From Variovorax sp. OAS795 (GTDB taxonomy: Bacteria > Pseudomonadota > Gammaproteobacteria > Burkholderiales > Burkholderiaceae_C), in contig NZ_JBEPOH010000001.1 of NCBI RefSeq assembly GCF_040546685.1, positions 1 through 64,000 on the forward strand: a DNA stretch of 64,000 nt. The letters are read 5' to 3'. Positions within the stretch are counted from its first letter, which is position 1; the number at the start of each line of letters is the position of its first letter. Shown one piece after another: positions 43,592 to 54,025 of this stretch. Made by a program: the position numbers and the translations under genes. The notes beneath the pieces were generated by a model that did not search any database, had not been told where the DNA came from, and saw nothing but the letters and a program-made list of their open reading frames with translations.

Positions 43592-44953
43592 CTACAAAAG
43601 GCCAGCCCTTTTGACCGCGTGGTAGCGATTCACCAACGCCACGGCAAGATCGGCCGGCTCGACGTCGATCGACAGCGGATCGTTGCCGACGACGCGCGCA
43701 AAGGCATCCCTGCGCGACTGCTCGAACAGGTGCGCCGCGGCCACGTCGACCGCATCGCGCGCCTGGGCCATCGGCTGGTTGGCAATGCGCCCGAGCACAC
43801 GCTCGCGCAGGCTCGCGACCAGCACCAGGTGGTTGCGGCGCAGCAGCTTGATCGCCGGGCGCAGCTCGGCCGCGTCTTCGTCGCGGAAGTTGGTGAGCAC
43901 GATGACCAGTGCACGCCGGTGCTGCACGCGCAGCAGCTGCTGCGCGGCCACGAGGTAGTCCGAGTGCGTGGCACCGGGCTGGATGTCGTGCAGCCGGTTC
44001 ATCAGTGCATTGAGCGTGGCCATGCCCTTGCGCGGAGCGAAGTCGCGCCGCTCTTCCTTGGGGCTGCCGAAGGTCATGGCGCCGACTTCGTCGCCCTCTT
44101 TCAGCGCCACGTAGCTGAGCAGCATCAATGCGTTCAGGGCTTCGTCGAAGTGGCTGCCCGCCTGCTGCGCCAGTCCGCCTTCGTCGGCTCGCATGCGGCG
44201 GCCGCAGTCGAGCAGGAAGAACACGCACTGGTCGCGGTCGTCCTGGAACTCGCGCACGATCGGACGGCGATGGCGCAGCGTGGCCTTCCAGTCGATGTGG
44301 CGCAGCGAGTCGCCGGTCTTGTAGTCGGCAAGCTGGCGAAAATCGGTGCCGAGCCCGCGCTGCGCATAGGTCTTGATGCCGATCTGCGCCAGCCGCCGGT
44401 CGCCGGAGAGCCAGGCATAGCGCGACAGCGCCGCAAAGTTGGGGTACACGCGCAGCCGGCGCGGCTCGCCCAGCGTCTGGCGCATCTCGAAGCAGCCGGC
44501 GCGGGTGCGCCAGCGCAGCTGCGTGGCGCCGAACTGCGCCACCCCGCGCTGCATGGCGGTCGCGGTGTAGCGCAGCTCGAGCCGCGCGGCGGGCGGGACC
44601 GTCACCGTCTGCGGCAGCCCCTCGAAGGCCACGCGCGGATCGAGTTCGTCGAACACCGACACCCGCCATGCGAGCGGGCCTTCGTTCACCAGCGTCAGCG
44701 TCAGCACGGTCGGCACGCCGAGCGAGAACGCGCCCGGCAGGCTGCGTTCGATGCGCAGCGGCGCCGCGCGCCACAGCTGGCAGCTGCGCCAGAGATCCAC
44801 CCCCACGCCGATGGCGCCGAGCCCCAGCAGCACGCCGGCAACCGCGGCCACGCGGCCCACCGGCGCGCCGGCCAGCAACGCCGCGCACGCCAGCACGGCG
44901 GCGCCCGCCAGCGCCAGCACCAGCAGCCGCCCGGGGATCGGAACGACGCGCAT
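43592..44953 (-). CDS. DUF58 family protein (MoxR partner)
   Basis: A 453-residue protein with two N-terminal membrane segments (about 8-48). The DUF58 signature is FRQLADYKTGDSLRHIDWKA, and it leads into a von Willebrand A-like fold with the metal-site-like DCGRRM and LTNFRDEDA. DUF58 proteins are nearly always paired with MoxR ATPases and are thought to act as their membrane-attached adaptors. The ATG at 44953 lies 25 bases after the MoxR stop; a GTG three bases upstream is equally open. It belongs to the large minus-strand unit. Confidence 0.9.
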   Translation of the reverse strand: MRVVPIPGRLLVLALAGAAVLACAALLAGAPVGRVAAVAGVLLGLGAIGVGVDLWRSCQLWRAAPLRIERSLPGAFSLGVPTVLTLTLVNEGPLAWRVSVFDELDPRVAFEGLPQTVTVPPAARLELRYTATAMQRGVAQFGATQLRWRTRAGCFEMRQTLGEPRRLRVYPNFAALSRYAWLSGDRRLAQIGIKTYAQRGLGTDFRQLADYKTGDSLRHIDWKATLRHRRPIVREFQDDRDQCVFFLLDCGRRMRADEGGLAQQAGSHFDEALNALMLLSYVALKEGDEVGAMTFGSPKEERRDFAPRKGMATLNALMNRLHDIQPGATHSDYLVAAQQLLRVQHRRALVIVLTNFRDEDAAELRPAIKLLRRNHLVLVASLRERVLGRIANQPMAQARDAVDVAAAHLFEQSRRDAFARVVGNDPLSIDVEPADLAVALVNRYHAVKRAGLL

Positions 44954-44978
44954 CACCGTTCTTCCTGCCCGCCAGGCC

Positions 44979-45974
<996 letters not shown>

Positions 45975-45987
45975 GGGCGTCTCGCGT

Positions 45988-47241
45988 TCAAGGGGTTGAG
46001 GAGGGAGGGAAGGAAGCATCAGTGGCCGCCACGGGCGCCGCGGCATCGAGCCGCCGGCGCGCGGTCTCGAGCAATTCGAGATCGAGCGCCATCGTGCCGG
46101 TGCTGCGCTTGCGCGTGGCCATGGCCCGTTCGAGCGCCGCCGCATCCAGCCCCGTGGCGCGGGCGATGCTTGCGGCGCGCGCGGCCGGGTTCAGCTGGAC
46201 GTACCGGTGCACCTGCCGGCGGGCGCACTCCTGGAGTGCGCGCAACTGCGCGGTGTGCAGCGCATCGGCGCCATGCATGTGCAGGAAGCTCGCGGTGCCG
46301 CGCACCTGCTCGGCCATGGAGCGGCGGTGCGCGCCCGCCGGCAGTTCGAGCGGCCCGAAGCGCACCGCGGCGCGCCACAGCGCGGCGGCCAGCGCCAGCA
46401 TGCCCAGCAGCAAGGCGGCCCAGCCCCGATGCCACAGCCATTGCATGAAGGGCTCGCGTTTTTCCTCGGCGACGAGCCAGACTTCGGTGCCGGTGCGCAG
46501 CTGGAACGCAGCGGCCATGAACAGCGCGTTGTCGGCGCGGCCCAGGTTGGCATTGGTCTGCAAGCCCCAGGGCACGACCGTGACCGTGCCGCGGCCGACG
46601 CGGACCCGGACGGCCGCGAGGTCGCCGGCGTCCTCGACCGACCACAGCGCCGCTGCCCGCTCGTCCGACGGGCGATAGCGGACATCGGAGCCCACGCCGC
46701 AGAGCGTGAAACCGCGGCCGCCCCCAAAGCTCGCCGGCACCGCCTGGGGCTCGGCCACGTCGCGGCAATTGGCATCTTTCAGCGCGTGGGCGCCGGGTTT
46801 GCGCGCGCGGCTGGCCGGTTTCACGGGCGGGGGCGTGTCGTCCTCGTCGTCTTCATCGGCCTCGTCGGGCGTCTCGGCCACCAGCGGCAGCCAGCCTTTC
46901 AGTTGCTCGTTGTCGACCAGGTGATTCGGCAGCACCAGATGGCCACCCTGCTCCACCCAGAGGCGCAGGCGCTGCGTGCGCTCGGGGAACAGGTCCCAGT
47001 AGTTGGAGGCCAGCACCAGCCTCGCCTGCGGCGGCGGCAGGGCGTCGAGGGCGTCGCGCCGGACCACGGCCACGCCGAGTTCGCGCAGCAGCACCTGCAA
47101 TGCATAGAACGGGTCGGTCCTGGCCTGGCCGCTCGCCGGCGTCGACACCTCCGTGTCGGCCCACTCGGTGGCGGAAACCAGCCACGCGCCCACGCCGGCC
47201 AGCGCCAGCGCCACCACGGTCCGGGCCAGCCACGGGCTCAC
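45988..47241 (-). CDS. DUF4350 family membrane protein
   Basis: A 417-residue protein with an N-terminal membrane segment (VALALAGVGAWLVSA) and a second about two thirds along (AALLLGMLALAAALW). Between them lies the DUF4350 domain (LLRELGVAVVRRDALDALPP, LVEQGGHLVLPNHL-like), split by an acidic loop (DEADEDDEDDTPPP). The C-terminal cytoplasmic part contains HGADALHTAQLRALQECARR. The start is a GTG at 47241 overlapping the DUF4129 stop (GTGA), the clearest sign that the two are co-translated. Function is unknown beyond association with MoxR/DUF58 operons. Confidence 0.85.
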   Translation of the reverse strand: MSPWLARTVVALALAGVGAWLVSATEWADTEVSTPASGQARTDPFYALQVLLRELGVAVVRRDALDALPPPQARLVLASNYWDLFPERTQRLRLWVEQGGHLVLPNHLVDNEQLKGWLPLVAETPDEADEDDEDDTPPPVKPASRARKPGAHALKDANCRDVAEPQAVPASFGGGRGFTLCGVGSDVRYRPSDERAAALWSVEDAGDLAAVRVRVGRGTVTVVPWGLQTNANLGRADNALFMAAAFQLRTGTEVWLVAEEKREPFMQWLWHRGWAALLLGMLALAAALWRAAVRFGPLELPAGAHRRSMAEQVRGTASFLHMHGADALHTAQLRALQECARRQVHRYVQLNPAARAASIARATGLDAAALERAMATRKRSTGTMALDLELLETARRRLDAAAPVAATDASFPPSSTP

Positions 47242-48020
47242 CGGGTTGCCTCCGCCGCGACCGGTGCCGCAGCCGGCGAGAGATGCCGGTCGAACTCGCC
47301 GCAGACCGCCAGAACCTCGGCCGTGGACGGCAGCCGGCCGCTGTAGGCCGCCAGCTGCCAGGCATCGACCAGGGCCACGAAGAAGCCCTGCGCGGCCGGA
47401 GCGAGCCGGCCCGACGCCAGTGCCACGCATTCGCCCTCGGTGCTGGCGGCGCGCACCGGCACCGCATGCACGTGCACGAGGCGCGACAGGGCGCCGCGGT
47501 ACAGCAGCGACAACGCCGCCCGCTGCTGGCCGCGCCGCCAGAGTTCGGCGGCACCCAGGCCGATGTCGTCGGGCAGGCTCTCGGGCCGGATGTCGAGGCT
47601 CCCGACATGGCTCGGCAAGGGTCCGTGCGCCGGCCGGCCGCGTTCGGCGCGGACCCGTACCCAGCCCTGGATGCGCAGCAGCACCCACGCGAGCAGCAAG
47701 GCGGCGAGCCCCCACACGAGCCAGCGCGCGCCTTCGGCCACGGCCTTGACCATGTCGCGCAGCCAGCCGACGCTGCCCTCTTTCTTCTTGGTCTCTTCTT
47801 CCTTCGCGTCGCTGTCCTTGAAGCGCAGCTTCCGTTCGGTCCTGGTGCCCGGCAGGTTGGGATCGGCGCGCAGCCGTTCGACCGCCGCGTTGACCTGTTC
47901 CCGTGTCAGCGCCTGCGCCGGCGCGGGCGCGGCAGCGCTCGCGGCACCGGTCGCACCAGCCGCACCGGCGATGGCGAACGCCCAGGCCAGCAAGCGCAGC
48001 CGGGTTCTAGCGGAACGCAT
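47238..48020 (-). CDS. DUF4129 family membrane protein
   Basis: A 260-residue protein with a signal peptide (about 1-32). A charged segment follows (DSDAKEEETKKKEGS), then one membrane helix (LVWGLAALLLAWVLLRIQGW), then a cytoplasmic-side DUF4129 domain with AELWRRGQQRAALSLLYRGA and ALSRLVHVHAVPVRAASTEGE. DUF4129 is often fused to transglutaminase domains or placed in MoxR operons. Its start overlaps the previous membrane-protein stop by 14 bases and its stop overlaps the DUF4350 start by 4. Confidence 0.87.
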   Translation of the reverse strand: MRSARTRLRLLAWAFAIAGAAGATGAASAAAPAPAQALTREQVNAAVERLRADPNLPGTRTERKLRFKDSDAKEEETKKKEGSVGWLRDMVKAVAEGARWLVWGLAALLLAWVLLRIQGWVRVRAERGRPAHGPLPSHVGSLDIRPESLPDDIGLGAAELWRRGQQRAALSLLYRGALSRLVHVHAVPVRAASTEGECVALASGRLAPAAQGFFVALVDAWQLAAYSGRLPSTAEVLAVCGEFDRHLSPAAAPVAAEATR

Positions 48021-48738
48021 GCCGGAACTCCTGCTCGATGTCCCAGGCTTCGAGTTCGACGCGCCGGTTCAGGTACATCGCGAAGCCCGCCGCCACGAAG
48101 AACGGCTCCAGCACCCCGACCACCGCGGCGCCGACCAGGGCAAACACGATGCCGTTGAGCGTGCTTTCGGATTCCGTGAGCCAGGCATAGGCACCGCTGA
48201 AGCTGCCCTCGGGCGCGAACCAGAGCAGCAGCGACAGCACGCCGATCTGAAGCGCCACCTCCACATTGCCGAACACCAGCTGCGTGCCCATGGCCGCACC
48301 GCGCCGCCCGCGCAGCAACTGGGCGCGCCGCTTGCGCCGCGCACTGCCGCGCTGGCCTTCGAGCTGGTCGATGGCCTGGGTGAACGAACGCCATGGCGAC
48401 AGGCGCCGCCACAGCAGCGACCGCAGCAACTCCCCGCCCCAGACGGACCGGCGCTCGCGCCAGAGGTCGGCCCAGCGCGTGCCCTGCCCGAACACCGCCC
48501 GCGAAAGAACGAACAGCAGGCTGCGGTCCAGCCAGGGCTTGAGGCAGAAGATCACCACCGGCGGCAGCCAGTTGGCGATCTCGATGCTGCACAGCGCCAG
48601 GAACACCACCACCAGGTAGACCGGCAGAAAGGTCGCCCAGATCGAGCGCGCGTGCTTGCGCACGAGGGCGGCGCCCAGGTCGGCCGCCTCCGCCATGGTG
48701 CGGGGCCGCAGCGCGATCGCGAGGCCGTCAACCTGCAT
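48007..48738 (-). CDS. integral membrane protein of the MoxR unit, family not recognised
   Basis: A 243-residue protein with perhaps four or five membrane segments, for example FLPVYLVVVFLALCSIEIA, VALQIGVLSLLLWFA and GIVFALVGAAVVGVLEPFF. A positively charged cytoplasmic loop (RGSARRKRRAQLLRGRRG) lies in the middle. I do not recognise a named domain. Its start overlaps the SpoIIM-like stop by 11 bases and its end overlaps DUF4129 by 14, so it is a fixed part of this unit. It may be the pore- or scaffold-like partner. Confidence 0.75.
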   Translation of the reverse strand: MQVDGLAIALRPRTMAEAADLGAALVRKHARSIWATFLPVYLVVVFLALCSIEIANWLPPVVIFCLKPWLDRSLLFVLSRAVFGQGTRWADLWRERRSVWGGELLRSLLWRRLSPWRSFTQAIDQLEGQRGSARRKRRAQLLRGRRGAAMGTQLVFGNVEVALQIGVLSLLLWFAPEGSFSGAYAWLTESESTLNGIVFALVGAAVVGVLEPFFVAAGFAMYLNRRVELEAWDIEQEFRHAFR

Positions 48739-49720
48739 GGCGCTCCTTCATGGCGGAGGTGCCGGCACGCGGCCGTCCCTGCCAGCCCAGGTACGCCAGC
48801 ACCATCAGCCAGCAGGCGCCGCCCACGCCGTACTTGACGGCCGGCGGCACCCAGCGCGCCGAAGACCAGAAGGCCTCGACGGCCGCCGCGACGAGCAGCA
48901 GCCCGACGACGCCGTAGACGATCACCACCGCGTGCCGCGCCGCGAGCCTGAGCGCCTCGAGCCGCGTGTGGCGGCCGGGCGCAAGCCAGGCGTAGCCGAG
49001 GCGCAAGCCAGCCGCGCCGGCCAGCACGATGGCCGTGAGCTCGAAAGCCGAATGGGTGACGACGAAGGAGAGGAAGTTCCCGGCGTGTCCCGCCGCGACC
49101 AGGTAGCCGCCGACCGCGCCGATCTGGATCCCGTTGAACACCAGCACCGCGGCGCTGCCCACGCCGGCGAAGATGCCGGCCGCGAAGCAGCGGAAGCCGA
49201 TGCCGATGTTGTGCATCACGTAGTAGCCGAACATCTCCCAGTCGTCGTCGGCTTCGCGCTTGCGCCCGAGCGCTTCGGCGCCGTCGCCGTACATGGCGTC
49301 GAACTGCTGCACGTCGCCGGCGTCGAGCAGGTGCAGGATGAAGCCGGGGTCCCGATACGCCGCCCAGCCCGCCGCCACCAGCGGCAGCAGGAACATCAAG
49401 GCCGCCGCCCACAGGAATGCGCGGTGCGCCCGCACCGCCTCGGGAAAATCGACCAGCGCGAGCCGGGCGAACCGGGCCATGCCGTAGTCGTGGCGCCGGT
49501 AGACCAGCCGGTGGGCGTTCTGCGTCAGTGCCTCGAGCCGTTGCGTCAGGTGGATCGGATAGGCCCGCGCCTGCGCCAGCGCCAGGTGCTCGCAGACACG
49601 GCGATAGAGCGTCGCGAGGCGGGCGCCGTCGAACTTGCGCTTGCTCTCGGCCACGCCGATCACCTGTTCAAGTTCGGCCCAAATCGGCGCGTAGGCCGCC
49701 TCGAAATCCAGCGGGGTCAT
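48728..49720 (-). CDS. stage II sporulation protein M-like (SpoIIM) membrane protein
   Basis: A 330-residue membrane protein. The soluble N-terminal ~100 residues contain ARLATLYRRVCEHLALAQAR. At least five membrane helices follow, with the SpoIIM-like core YYVMHNIGIGFRCFAAGIFA and SFVVTHSAFELTAIVLAGAA. The HSAFELTAI motif is the most conserved part of this family outside spore formers. Non-sporulating members occur in MoxR/RDD clusters. Its ATG overlaps the RDD stop (ATGA). Confidence 0.88.
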   Translation of the reverse strand: MTPLDFEAAYAPIWAELEQVIGVAESKRKFDGARLATLYRRVCEHLALAQARAYPIHLTQRLEALTQNAHRLVYRRHDYGMARFARLALVDFPEAVRAHRAFLWAAALMFLLPLVAAGWAAYRDPGFILHLLDAGDVQQFDAMYGDGAEALGRKREADDDWEMFGYYVMHNIGIGFRCFAAGIFAGVGSAAVLVFNGIQIGAVGGYLVAAGHAGNFLSFVVTHSAFELTAIVLAGAAGLRLGYAWLAPGRHTRLEALRLAARHAVVIVYGVVGLLLVAAAVEAFWSSARWVPPAVKYGVGGACWLMVLAYLGWQGRPRAGTSAMKERHAG

Positions 49721-50439
49721 TGCTTGCGTCCTTCCCTGGCCTCTGCGACGGCACGCCGGCCCAGCACCCACTGCGCCACCTCGAGCAGGCGCTGCGAGGC
49801 GCCGGCGCCGATGGCACCGGGGGCCAGCACCGGCTCGGCGATGCGCGCGAGTTCGTCGAAGCGCTCGGGTGTGAGCCGCGTCGCGCGCCCGGCCCAGGAC
49901 ACCACGGCCAGCTGCTCCTGCGCCGACAGCGGGCGCGCCGGCGCCTGGGGCTCGGCCGCGGGCACGTCGCCGTGCAGGTTCACTTGGTCGCTGAACACCA
50001 CCAGCGTGCCGGCCGCAAGGTCGCCCAGCCGCTTGCTGTCGCAGCGCCAGAGCATCGACACCAGGCCCGCGAAGTAGAACGAAGGCATGAAGTCCGCCGC
50101 GCGCAGCAGGTTGCGGGTGAACGCCGCGGCGGGCGTGACCGGCAGGCCCGAATCCATCACCACGCGCAGGCCCATCGCGCGCTTGCCCGGCGTCGCGGCG
50201 GCCCGGGTGAGTTCGAACACCACGGGATACAGCCACTCGAGGCAAAAGTAGCTGATCAACAGCACGGCGCCTCCGAGCTTGCCCAGTGCGCCGAAGAGCA
50301 TGGCAAGGCCGAAGAAGATGCAGAGCCGGATCGCGAAGTCGATCAGGTAGGCCAGCCCGCGCGCGACGATGCCGGCAGGGCGCAGCGAAAGCGCAATGCC
50401 TTCGGGAGTCTCTGCGGTGTGGAGCGTGTCGAGGCGCAC
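49717..50439 (-). CDS. RDD family membrane protein (first of two)
   Basis: A 240-residue RDD protein. The name-giving Arg/Asp residues are in ARGLAYLIDFAIRLCIFFG, and the second part carries TPGKRAMGLRVVMD and LRAADFMPSF. Two to three membrane helices are followed by a C-terminal soluble tail (DELARIAEPVLAPGAIGAG). The start codon is GTG at 50439. It overlaps the SpoIIM-like gene by four bases and follows the second RDD gene after 21 bases. RDD proteins are uncharacterised here; some act in ion exchange. Confidence 0.87.
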   Translation of the reverse strand: MRLDTLHTAETPEGIALSLRPAGIVARGLAYLIDFAIRLCIFFGLAMLFGALGKLGGAVLLISYFCLEWLYPVVFELTRAAATPGKRAMGLRVVMDSGLPVTPAAAFTRNLLRAADFMPSFYFAGLVSMLWRCDSKRLGDLAAGTLVVFSDQVNLHGDVPAAEPQAPARPLSAQEQLAVVSWAGRATRLTPERFDELARIAEPVLAPGAIGAGASQRLLEVAQWVLGRRAVAEAREGRKQ

Positions 50440-50460
50440 CGGGGCGGCACTCTTGCGAGC

Positions 50461-50976
50461 TCAGGCCTGCACGACGATGGTGTCCGCGATCTGGTCGTGC
50501 AGGCAGCGGCGCGATTCGCGAAAGATGAACAGGGCATCTGCCAGCGCGAACACCTGCCCGATGACAGGCACCACGTGCAGCAGCGAGGGCGCGGCATAGC
50601 GCAGGCCAATGACGCGGCCGACGGAGGCGCGTGAGCCGTCGGGCCGAACGATCCGCAGCTTGAAGAGTGCCTTGCCGATGGTCTGCCCGCGGGTGGCGAG
50701 CAGGTAGCCATGCAGCGCCAGGAAGACGGCGAAACCGATAGCGAGGCTCACGAACTGCGGCGCCCAGAGGCTCAGGCCGGCGTCACGCCAGGGATTGAAG
50801 GGTGTGTTCTTTGCAATCAGCCACAGCGTCCCGGCGGCGATGAGCCCATCGACTATGGAGGCTAAAAGGCGCTTGCCGCGCGACGCGAGCTGGCCGGGCT
50901 GCGCGCCCTCCTGGCGCACATCCTCCACATGAGACCGAGGCGGTGCGTAGCGCGCATCCTGCGACTGTTCGTCCAT
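50461..50976 (-). CDS. RDD family membrane protein (second), first gene of the unit
   Basis: A 171-residue RDD protein with an acidic N-terminal leader (MDEQSQDARYAPPRSHVED). The RDD core is GKRLLASIVDGLIAAGTLWL, then GQTIGKALFKLRIVRPDG. It has three or four membrane helices. It is shorter than the next RDD protein and only modestly similar. Being the most upstream gene of the run, it probably follows the unit's promoter, which would lie in the 132-base gap that precedes it. Confidence 0.85.
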   Translation of the reverse strand: MDEQSQDARYAPPRSHVEDVRQEGAQPGQLASRGKRLLASIVDGLIAAGTLWLIAKNTPFNPWRDAGLSLWAPQFVSLAIGFAVFLALHGYLLATRGQTIGKALFKLRIVRPDGSRASVGRVIGLRYAAPSLLHVVPVIGQVFALADALFIFRESRRCLHDQIADTIVVQA

Positions 50977-51046
50977 GATTCCCCCCTGAGAATTGATTTT
51001 TCCGAGATTCTAGTAGGCAGCTTCTTTCAATAGCGTTTTTATGGAA

Positions 51047-51068
51047 CAGCGCGCGCAGTGGCGCGCTG
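51047..51068. other. 8-bp perfect hairpin in the gap before the RDD unit
   Basis: CAGCGCGC and GCGCGCTG flank a six-base loop in the 132-base gap between the DUF2242 stop and the RDD start. It may separate the DUF2242 transcript from the MoxR unit. No T-run follows on the minus strand, so a strong terminator is not shown. The AT-rich stretch at about 51000-51042 beside it is a plausible promoter region for the RDD unit. Confidence 0.45.
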
Positions 51069-51108
51069 CAGGTGTTGCGGATACGCAAGCCGAAGGCCGG
51101 GCGGCCGT

Positions 51109-51837
51109 TCAGTCAGGGTTGGGAACCGGCTTCACCGGATAGGCCGTGGCCGGCGCGGGCAGCGCAGCGGGCGCAGGGGGCGCAGAAATCCGCGGCGCCT
51201 CGGGCGCGACGCTGGGCACGTCGGGCTCCACGCCGCCCTGCCCTTCGAGGAAGCGGTCGAGCAGCGCAAAGAAGCGGTCGTAGAAGAGCTCGTCGGTCAG
51301 CGTCTCGCTGGCCACCTTGACCATCGCGTCGTCGCTGCCGGCAAAAGGCAGCGAGAGAGAGCCGAAGGCGCCGACGCCCACGCTGGCCGAGCTGTTGACC
51401 TTCTTGATGCCGTAGCGGTCCTGCAGCGCGGTCGCGAACGCCACGGTGCTGCGCTTGCCGGCCTTGCCGCCTTCGCGCGCGCACACCACGCGGAACTCGA
51501 CCTCCACATGCACCTCGGAGGCCGGCTGGAAGCTCTTGCGCCCCGTCACCAGGTCGGCATTGGCCGCGCTGATCATGTAGCCCTGGCTCAGCAGCGCGCG
51601 GCGCGCGGCTTCGCAGGTCTGGGCCTCGGTGGCGCCATAGGTGCGCGTGTGGGTGGTGGTGGAGTCGAACTCCTCGGTCTCGTACGACACCCGGCGCGGG
51701 CTGCCGGCGCAAGCGGTGAGCAGCAGGGCCGACAACAGGCCGAGGACCAGGACCGGCGTGCGGAGAACGGAAAACGCGGAAGCTGCGTCAGGGGCGAAAG
51801 CGGTAGAAGAAGATGAGAAGCGAAGGGGCATGGTCAT
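51109..51837 (-). CDS. DUF2242 family lipoprotein
   Basis: A 242-residue lipoprotein: signal segment (VLVLGLLSALLLTACAG) with lipobox LTAC, then the DUF2242 domain with AQTCEAARRALLSQGYMISA and GSLSLPFAGSDDAMVKVASE. A Pro/Ala-rich C-terminal tail (APPAPAALPAPATAYPVKP) follows. DUF2242 lipoproteins are common in Burkholderiales and uncharacterised. The ATG at 51837 is preferred; the frame is open upstream without a better ribosome site. Confidence 0.82.
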   Translation of the reverse strand: MTMPLRFSSSSTAFAPDAASAFSVLRTPVLVLGLLSALLLTACAGSPRRVSYETEEFDSTTTHTRTYGATEAQTCEAARRALLSQGYMISAANADLVTGRKSFQPASEVHVEVEFRVVCAREGGKAGKRSTVAFATALQDRYGIKKVNSSASVGVGAFGSLSLPFAGSDDAMVKVASETLTDELFYDRFFALLDRFLEGQGGVEPDVPSVAPEAPRISAPPAPAALPAPATAYPVKPVPNPD

Positions 51838-51925
51838 GGAGCGGCGAATCCTAACCGGCGTCTCGCGCCGGCGAAGCTTCGAGCCGTGCGCGCGGCCGGC
51901 GTTCCCCGCCCTGCCGCAAGAATTT

Positions 51926-52579
51926 TCAGGACCAGTGCAGCACGTGGTGCGCGCGCCCGCGCGTCGCGGCAATCAGCCGGGCATTGGGCGCATCGGTGCG
52001 GTCGACCCATTCGCGCGCGGCCTCGGCGCTGCGGCCGAACTGCTGGTGGCGCTTCAGCAGGCGCGCTTCGCGCACGGCATCGTCGATGTCCACGTACCAG
52101 GTCTCGTCGAGCAGGGCTGCCGCGCCGGCCCAGGGGCCGTCGGCGTGCAGCAGGTAGTTGCCTTCGGTGATGACCAGCTGGGTCCCGGGCAGCATCGCGA
52201 TGGCGCCGGCGATCGGCTCCTCGATCTCGCGGCGGAACTCGGGCGCGTAGACGATGGGGTCGTCCGCCCCCTGTTCGCGCAGCCGCTGCAGAAGCGCCAC
52301 GTAGCCGGCGCTGTCGAAGGTGTCGGGAGCGCCCTTGCGGTGCGCGCGGCCGAGCCGTTGCAGCTCGACGTTGGCCAGGTGAAAGCCGTCCATCGGCACC
52401 ACCTGTGCGCGCCCCACGCCCGCCGCTTGAAGCAGCGCCATCGCGAGCGTGGACTTGCCCGCGCCCGGCGCGCCGACCAGCCCGAGCAGCTTGCGCTGCC
52501 CGCTGGCCAGGAGGGCCTGCAGGCGGGCCAGGCTATCGGCGGGAATGGAAGGAAGTTGTTGCGCGGGAACGGTGCTCAT
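51926..52579 (-). CDS. nucleoside/nucleotide kinase family P-loop protein (PanK/UDK-like)
   Basis: A 217-residue P-loop kinase: Walker A GAPGAGKST near residue 43, the substrate loop VPMDGFHLANVELQ, a lid with RAHRKGAPDTFDSAGYV, and VITEGNYLLHADGPW. The DGFHL and RKG(A)PDTFD motifs are typical of the uridine kinase / pantothenate kinase-like group of unassigned sugar or nucleoside kinases. The ATG at 52579 is used; one five codons upstream is also open. It lies 33 bases downstream of gdhA on the same strand. Confidence 0.82.
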   Translation of the reverse strand: MSTVPAQQLPSIPADSLARLQALLASGQRKLLGLVGAPGAGKSTLAMALLQAAGVGRAQVVPMDGFHLANVELQRLGRAHRKGAPDTFDSAGYVALLQRLREQGADDPIVYAPEFRREIEEPIAGAIAMLPGTQLVITEGNYLLHADGPWAGAAALLDETWYVDIDDAVREARLLKRHQQFGRSAEAAREWVDRTDAPNARLIAATRGRAHHVLHWS

Positions 52580-52612
52580 CCCCCGAGCGTACAACCCTCC
52601 TTTGCTCCGATA

Positions 52613-53887
52613 TCAGGGATACAGGCCGCGTTCCTGGCGGGCCGTGAGGATCCGCTCGCAGGCCACCGCGTAGGTAGCGGTGCGCAGCGAGATCTTGTGC
52701 TTGTCGGCCGTGTCCCAGATCTGGTTCAGCGCGTTCATCATGATGCGGTCCAGGCGCACATTGATCTCGTCCTCGTCCCAGAAGAAGGACGAGAAGTCCT
52801 GCACCCATTCGAAGTAGCTCACCGTCACGCCGCCGGCATTGCAGATCACGTCGGGCACCACCAGCACGCCGCGTTCGGCCAGGATGTCGTCGGCCACCGG
52901 CACCGTCGGGCCGTTGGCGCCTTCGAGCACCAGCTTGGCGGTGGTTTTCTGCGCACGCTCGGCGGTGATCTGGCCTTCGAGCGCGGCGGGAATCAGGATG
53001 TCGCAGGCCGCGTTCCAGAAGTCCTCGTTCGGCACGATGTCGCCGCCGGCCTTGAAGCCGACCACGCCGTCGGTGCGTGAGATGGGCACCAGCTTGGCCA
53101 GGTCGAGGCCGTTGGGGTTGACGATGGTGCCGGTGTGGTCCTGCACCGCGACGATCTTGGCGCCCGCCTCGGCAAAGAGTTCGGCCGCGACCGAGCCCAC
53201 GTTGCCGAAGCCCTGCACCGCGATGCGCGCACCACGCAGGTCCATGCCCAGGCGGCGCGCCGCCTCGCGGCCGGTAACGAACACGCCGCGGCCCGTGGCC
53301 TTGACGCGGCCGAGCGAACCGCCCAGGTGCAGCGGCTTGCCGGTGACCACGCCGGTGGCGGTGCCGCCGACGTTCATGGAGTAGGTGTCCATCATCCACG
53401 CCATGATCTGCGCGTTGGTGTTCACGTCGGGCGCGGGAATGTCGGTGTGCGGGCCGATGATGATGCCGATCTCGCTGGTGTAGCGGCGCGTGACCTTCTC
53501 GAGCTCTTGCAGCGACAGCTTCTTGGGATCGACGCGGATGCCGCCCTTGGCGCCGCCGTAGGGCAGGTTGACGGCCGCGGTCTTGATGGTCATCCAGGCC
53601 GACAGCGCCATCACTTCTTCCAGCGTGACGTCGGGGTGGAAGCGCACGCCGCCCTTGCCCGGGCCGCGGCTCATGTTGTGCTGCACGCGGTAGCCCTCGA
53701 AGTGGGCGATGGTGCCGTCGTCCATCTCGATCGGCACGTCGACGATCAGCGCGCGCTTGGGGCGCTTGAGCGTCTCGACCCAGCGGGCCAGCGGGCCCAG
53801 GTAGGGCACCACGCGGTCGACCTGCGAGAGGTAGGTGCCCCAGGGGCTGTTGGCGGTCGGATTGACGAAGGAGAGCTTTTCACTCAT
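52613..53887 (-). CDS. gdhA: glutamate dehydrogenase (Glu/Leu/Phe/Val family)
   Basis: A 424-residue glutamate dehydrogenase. Substrate-domain motifs are [28 protein letters not shown] with the catalytic Lys, and [11 protein letters not shown]. The nucleotide domain has the Rossmann motif [15 protein letters not shown]. Length and motifs match the hexameric NAD-type enzymes that deaminate glutamate. It follows putA on the same strand with 138 bases between, giving the route proline to glutamate to 2-oxoglutarate. AAGGGATCTCCC precedes the ATG. Confidence 0.94.
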   Translation of the reverse strand: MSEKLSFVNPTANSPWGTYLSQVDRVVPYLGPLARWVETLKRPKRALIVDVPIEMDDGTIAHFEGYRVQHNMSRGPGKGGVRFHPDVTLEEVMALSAWMTIKTAAVNLPYGGAKGGIRVDPKKLSLQELEKVTRRYTSEIGIIIGPHTDIPAPDVNTNAQIMAWMMDTYSMNVGGTATGVVTGKPLHLGGSLGRVKATGRGVFVTGREAARRLGMDLRGARIAVQGFGNVGSVAAELFAEAGAKIVAVQDHTGTIVNPNGLDLAKLVPISRTDGVVGFKAGGDIVPNEDFWNAACDILIPAALEGQITAERAQKTTAKLVLEGANGPTVPVADDILAERGVLVVPDVICNAGGVTVSYFEWVQDFSSFFWDEDEINVRLDRIMMNALNQIWDTADKHKISLRTATYAVACERILTARQERGLYP

Positions 53888-54025
53888 GGGAGATCCCTTG
53901 GTTTGAACGGATGGCCGCAACAATAGACCTCTCCCGTCCGCTGCGCCATGGCTTATGCGCGCCGCGCTGTCGGGTTATGCAAGAGCGGCTTGACCGGCCG
54001 ACCCGCCCGGGTCCGGCGAAGAGGC

